Shown here: in pieces, positions 61,029-64,000 of the stretch
Layout: each line of letters opens with the position of its first letter
How positions within the stretch are numbered: the stretch's first letter is position 1
DNA from: Chloroflexota bacterium
Lineage (GTDB): Bacteria > Chloroflexota > Anaerolineae > B4-G1
Direction of reading: 5' to 3'
Assembly (NCBI GenBank): GCA_024232355.1
Contig: JAAEPW010000191.1
Location: forward strand, 1-64,000
DNA length: 64,000 bases
The notes under the pieces: model-generated
The model's input: only the letters and a program-made list of their open reading frames with translations
Database searches by the model: none
What the model was told of the DNA's origin: nothing
Translations under genes and position numbers: made by a program

Positions 61029-61841
61029 ATGACTGAACTCACTCCATCATCAACTGGAAACCTGGACCACATGCTGACGCGCCTCTTTGACGAAGAAGAG
61101 TTTCACATCCTGTGCCTCGATCTCGGCGTGGACTATGACGAGTTGCGCGGCGAGGACAAAGCGGCCAAAGCTCGTGAACTGGTCTCGCTAGCAAAGGGTC
61201 AGGGACGTTTGACGGAACTGGAATCCGCCGCGCGCCGCGAGCGCCCCACGAACTATTCCCACCAGCACCTGCAAGCGTTACGGTCCACCATCCTGTCCAC
61301 CTCCCAGCCAAATGTCCGGGAGGCTTTTGTCGAGTTTGTCCAGCAGGTCGAAGCGTATCTGAACGAGTTCAATCTGCTGCAAGGACATCTCGCAGAATGG
61401 GAAAACGTTCGCAACCTGTTGCAGGATTTGCAGATCGGTTTCGCGCCCTGTCGTAATTACGTGCTCTCATTGGGTGAACTTGCCGGGTCGGCGCACGCCA
61501 CGCAGCAACGGGAACGGATTCTGTACGAGGTCGAGGTCGAGTGGCTGCCGTGCAAGCCCATTCTTCGCGATCTTCAAGAATTGGCATCAAACGTCCAGGT
61601 CATAGGACAGTCCTACGACCCCGAATCTGACACTGGCCCCGATTGGTCTCGCACTCCTTGGAAGATCAAGGCCAAAATTGACCAAGCGTTGTTTGACGAT
61701 GACACCGTGGCGTTGGCAGAACACCTTTCGGCTTTTGGCGATCAGGTAGACCGGTCTCTCTATTTGGCAGACAAAGCTCTGCGCAACGTCGTCGACAAAA
61801 TCAGTCGGCTGCCCTGTCCGGCCGTGTATGCAGTGAGGTGA
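61029..61841 (+). CDS. Effector-associated domain (EAD7-like) protein
   Basis: 270 aa, soluble, helical. Residues 10-70 (LDHMLTRLFDEEEFHILCLD, GVDYDELRGEDKAAKARELV, RLTELESAARRERP) match the effector-associated death-like adaptor domains, EAD7 type, that link sensors and effectors in bacterial conflict systems by homotypic contacts. The remaining 190 residues are helical with four Cys and no recognisable catalytic motif. GGAGAG 9 nt before ATG 61029 sets the start. The next gene begins two bases after its stop. Confidence 0.82.
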   Translation: MTELTPSSTGNLDHMLTRLFDEEEFHILCLDLGVDYDELRGEDKAAKARELVSLAKGQGRLTELESAARRERPTNYSHQHLQALRSTILSTSQPNVREAFVEFVQQVEAYLNEFNLLQGHLAEWENVRNLLQDLQIGFAPCRNYVLSLGELAGSAHATQQRERILYEVEVEWLPCKPILRDLQELASNVQVIGQSYDPESDTGPDWSRTPWKIKAKIDQALFDDDTVALAEHLSAFGDQVDRSLYLADKALRNVVDKISRLPCPAVYAVR

Positions 61842-61843
61842 TT

Positions 61844-63076
61844 ATGCACCAATATCAAGAACTCGTCGTTGAACATCAAAAGTTACAAAAACAACTTGGC
61901 GATCAAGCGGACGCAGTGGATATTGAACGCGTCTTTCAGCTCGTGATCCACATCCGGGATGCCGGCGAGCACGTCGCAAGCCCGCCTCGGCGCGAACGGC
62001 TGCGTGCCATCATCAAACATTGGGGTACGTTTGTTTACAATCGCACAGGCGAGTATCCGGCGACACAACTGGCACCGTATAAATCGCCAGTCGGGCGTGA
62101 CGAATACGAACAAGAAAGTCAAGATGAGACGAAACAGCCTCCCCTCGCGGCGCGAGTGGCAGGGTGGTGGAATGGCCAAGACCGCCGCGTCAGAATCGCG
62201 TTGATAGCGGCTTTGGGCCTGATCGTCGTTCTGGCCCTGCTGATCGGGACGATTCGGATCACCGGCGCGTCCCTACCATTTACGCAGAGGGCAACGCTTA
62301 CTCCAACCCCGACTGCCACATCGCTGTCTACTGCCACGCCAACCACTCTCCCCACGGCGACGTTTACGCCGACATCTATGCCAGAGCCGACAGACACTCC
62401 CACACCAACCCAAGAGCCGACGTCTGTCTCCACTCTGACGCCCATCCCACCAACGCCGATGCCCTCTCCCACGCCGATGCCCGACGCCCAAGGCGACGCG
62501 GGCGATTATAACAGTGGGGTTCCGGTCGCGGGGATTGCGCCCGGCGTGGATATCAATGACGCCAGTGTGAGCGGCGATATGCGCGTGAATTTGGGGTCTA
62601 CCGATGGGGTGCCGCCGGAACTATCTGATTGCGCCGCCGAGGGCGAGATGCTACTGTGGATCTCGCTCCACGAACCTATCCCAGAGGTTCCCGCGTACAA
62701 CAGCCAGTGGCTCTTTGCGCTGGACTTGGACGGAGACCTAGCTACCGGCCGGCCGACGGACACGGTCCGCATTAATCCCGATCTGGGATACGAGGCCGCC
62801 ATCGGCATCTCGTACGAGAATCGGTACGTGTCTTACCTCCTGGTGTGGAACCCGCTACAGTCTCAGTTGATCGGCGTGCCAGACACGGTGCGCTTTTGTC
62901 AGAACGAGTCGCGCACTTTGATCGGGTTGGCCCTGCCTCAAGAGACGTTGACCGAAAACGTGGCCCAGATCGCCGGTGTGACGTTTGTGCCCAACGCGGT
63001 AAAGGGCCGGGTGGCGGTGGTTTCTTTCGTTGGGGATCGCAAGGTGGCAGATTTTTATCCCGACTTGCCAGAGTAG
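61844..63076 (+). CDS. Membrane protein with conserved EAD-linked N-terminal region and Thr/Pro-rich linker
   Basis: 410 aa. Residues 1-75 are a cytosolic helical region (RRERLRAIIKHWGTFVYNRTGEYP) of a kind I associate with EAD-containing proteins. One TM helix (about 117-139) and a 65-residue linker of TPTPT type follow, then an extracellular domain (about 225-410) with DxDGDxATG (LDLDGDLATGRP), possibly calcium binding. Coupled to the EAD gene (AGGTG RBS across the stop). Probably the membrane partner of that adaptor. Family of the outer domain not recognised. Confidence 0.75.
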   Translation: MHQYQELVVEHQKLQKQLGDQADAVDIERVFQLVIHIRDAGEHVASPPRRERLRAIIKHWGTFVYNRTGEYPATQLAPYKSPVGRDEYEQESQDETKQPPLAARVAGWWNGQDRRVRIALIAALGLIVVLALLIGTIRITGASLPFTQRATLTPTPTATSLSTATPTTLPTATFTPTSMPEPTDTPTPTQEPTSVSTLTPIPPTPMPSPTPMPDAQGDAGDYNSGVPVAGIAPGVDINDASVSGDMRVNLGSTDGVPPELSDCAAEGEMLLWISLHEPIPEVPAYNSQWLFALDLDGDLATGRPTDTVRINPDLGYEAAIGISYENRYVSYLLVWNPLQSQLIGVPDTVRFCQNESRTLIGLALPQETLTENVAQIAGVTFVPNAVKGRVAVVSFVGDRKVADFYPDLPE

Positions 63077-63210
63077 GTTCGCAAAAGGAACGAATCGATA
63101 TTACCCGCACGACTTTTTTTCCTATAGACACATTTTGGCGTTTATGGTATCATTAAATTGGAGTCAAGTAAAATTCTCAGTACGAGCGTATATGACAAGC
63201 GAGGCTACCA

Positions 63211-63930
63211 ATGGATGCGATACCTACTCCGGTTTTTCTAATAATTGCCCTGGCCTTCCTTGCCTTGGCTGGGGGAATAGGTTTCTGGCTCTATAACTAT
63301 GCCACGGGCGGAAGTTTGGAGAGTTCAACACGCGAACGATCCGCAACCGCTGGACCATTGCCAGAAAACGAACTCTCTATACCTGCAAGTGGGCAAGAAA
63401 TGTTGAGTGTTCATCGTCTGGAACGGGGCGAGCTGGCCGTTTTTGTACGGGGCCAGCGCTATTATCATTTGAGAGGAATCCAAGAGGCGCAGTTGGGCAT
63501 TGACGCGGTGGAAGCAGTTGTACACGTGATGTCGTTTGCCGAAGGGTGGATTCCTACTTTGCAAAAGACACAATCTCAACCGGCGCCCAAGTCTATGGTG
63601 GATCAAGAGGCATTTTTGGAACAGTTGCGCCAGAGCGATCTTTTTCCTCAGGAAAAATCATCTCCCGGTATGTTCAGCGGATTGGGTCGCCGTTCATCGA
63701 AAGAATCATCTCCTTTGATAACCCCTGCAGATGCGATCAACGAGTTGGTGCGAAAGCGAGTACAAGAGCAGCCCGATATGGTCAAGCGAGACATCCGCAT
63801 TATGACTAACCCCAATGGCAGCCTGTGTTTTCGCGTGGGTTTGCATACCTTTGAAAAAGCTGACGATATCTCTGACCCTCAAGTAAAGGCCCTTGTCCAG
63901 GATGCCATCCGCGAGTGGAGGGAAATCTGA
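63211..63930 (+). CDS. Membrane-anchored protein of unknown function
   Basis: 239 aa. One N-terminal TM helix (about 7-29, VFLIIALAFLALAGGIGFWLY), then a cytosolic mixed alpha/beta region (LERGELAVFVRGQRYYHLRGI) and a C-terminal segment with VQEQPDMVKRDIRIMTNPNGSLCFRVGLHTFEKADDI. I do not recognise the family. GCGAGG lies upstream of ATG. It follows the EAD gene pair on the same strand after 134 bases and could belong to it. Confidence 0.7.
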   Translation: MDAIPTPVFLIIALAFLALAGGIGFWLYNYATGGSLESSTRERSATAGPLPENELSIPASGQEMLSVHRLERGELAVFVRGQRYYHLRGIQEAQLGIDAVEAVVHVMSFAEGWIPTLQKTQSQPAPKSMVDQEAFLEQLRQSDLFPQEKSSPGMFSGLGRRSSKESSPLITPADAINELVRKRVQEQPDMVKRDIRIMTNPNGSLCFRVGLHTFEKADDISDPQVKALVQDAIREWREI

Positions 63931-63958
63931 GACGGATCAGCAACGCAAACAGGCAATG

Positions 63959-63989
63959 AAAAAGGCCGCTGCCCTTGTTGGCAGCGGCC
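63959..63989 (-). terminator. Rho-independent terminator for a minus-strand gene beyond the right edge
   Basis: Stem GGCCGCTGCC/GGCAGCGGCC (63964-63973 with 63980-63989), 6-nt loop. On the minus strand it is followed by TTTTTC, the classical layout. It also ends the preceding plus-strand gene region. Confidence 0.75.
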
Positions 63990-64000
63990 TGATGGTTTGC

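Noticed and set aside
1..64000. CRISPR arrays, tRNA, rRNA, complete insertion sequences
   Set aside because: No regularly spaced repeats, no tRNA- or rRNA-like segments and no transposase motifs were found on either strand.

Overview
The window looks like a chromosomal piece of a Chloroflexota bacterium (Anaerolineae-like). This is inferred from gene content and style, not from a search. The signs are mid-range GC, long Thr/Pro-rich linkers before extracellular domains, an extracellular protein ending in YLPLILRE, many REC/PAS/GAF signalling proteins, an effector-associated domain protein, and frequent ATGA/GTGA gene overlaps. I saw no rRNA, tRNA, CRISPR array or full transposase gene. Short non-autonomous repeats are common, and two families have target-site duplications.

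Layout. 0-8.8 kb: orphan ABC ATPase, orphan CpaF-type ATPase, TPR-hydrolase, a Ser/Thr kinase fused to a degenerate histidine-kinase region and a LuxR domain, a small-molecule kinase, methyltransferase, deaminase and a membrane-anchored protein. 8.9-14.5 kb: a very large membrane protein with an RNA-polymerase-alpha-CTD-like N-terminus and glycosidase-like outer domains, a B12-type radical SAM protein and a Cys-rich winged-helix regulator. 14.8-18.6 kb: nuoB-nuoCD-nuoI-ricT, a partial complex I set. 18.7-27.7 kb: M20 amidohydrolase, arfB, hybrid kinase, HIT protein, nadE, sulfotransferase, metK, a bisphosphate nucleotidase-like phosphatase and map. 27.9-29.5 kb: a decayed PLP-enzyme gene and two tandem 49-residue membrane proteins. 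30-42 kb: a BNR-repeat exoprotein and five consecutive REC-first signalling proteins. 42.4-44.1 kb: an M23 peptidase and a SMI1/KNR4 protein.

The most striking region is 44.25-50.26 kb, an apparent eleven-gene minus-strand operon: FmdB zinc ribbon, CstR/CsoR-family regulator, two-domain disulfide oxidoreductase, thioredoxin reductase, ferredoxin, cupin, OsmC, gamma-carbonic-anhydrase-like protein, endonuclease IV, methyltransferase and membrane thioredoxin. The oxidoreductase and the thioredoxin each carry an in-frame TGA exactly where the first Cys of the CxxC active site belongs (UPYC and USSC). Each TGA is followed at the right distance by a hairpin fitting a bacterial SECIS. A TTGACA-17-TATACT promoter overlapped by an inverted repeat with a GGG centre precedes the operon. 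I read this as a selenocysteine-based thiol-redox module controlled by a persulfide/thiol-type CsoR-family sensor.

50.4-64 kb: TlpA-like lipoprotein, membrane adenylate cyclase, membrane histidine kinase, O-antigen-ligase-like protein, DUF2723 glycosyltransferase-like protein (probably leaderless), an effector-associated-domain protein paired with a membrane protein, a membrane-anchored unknown, and a terminator for a minus-strand gene beyond the right edge.
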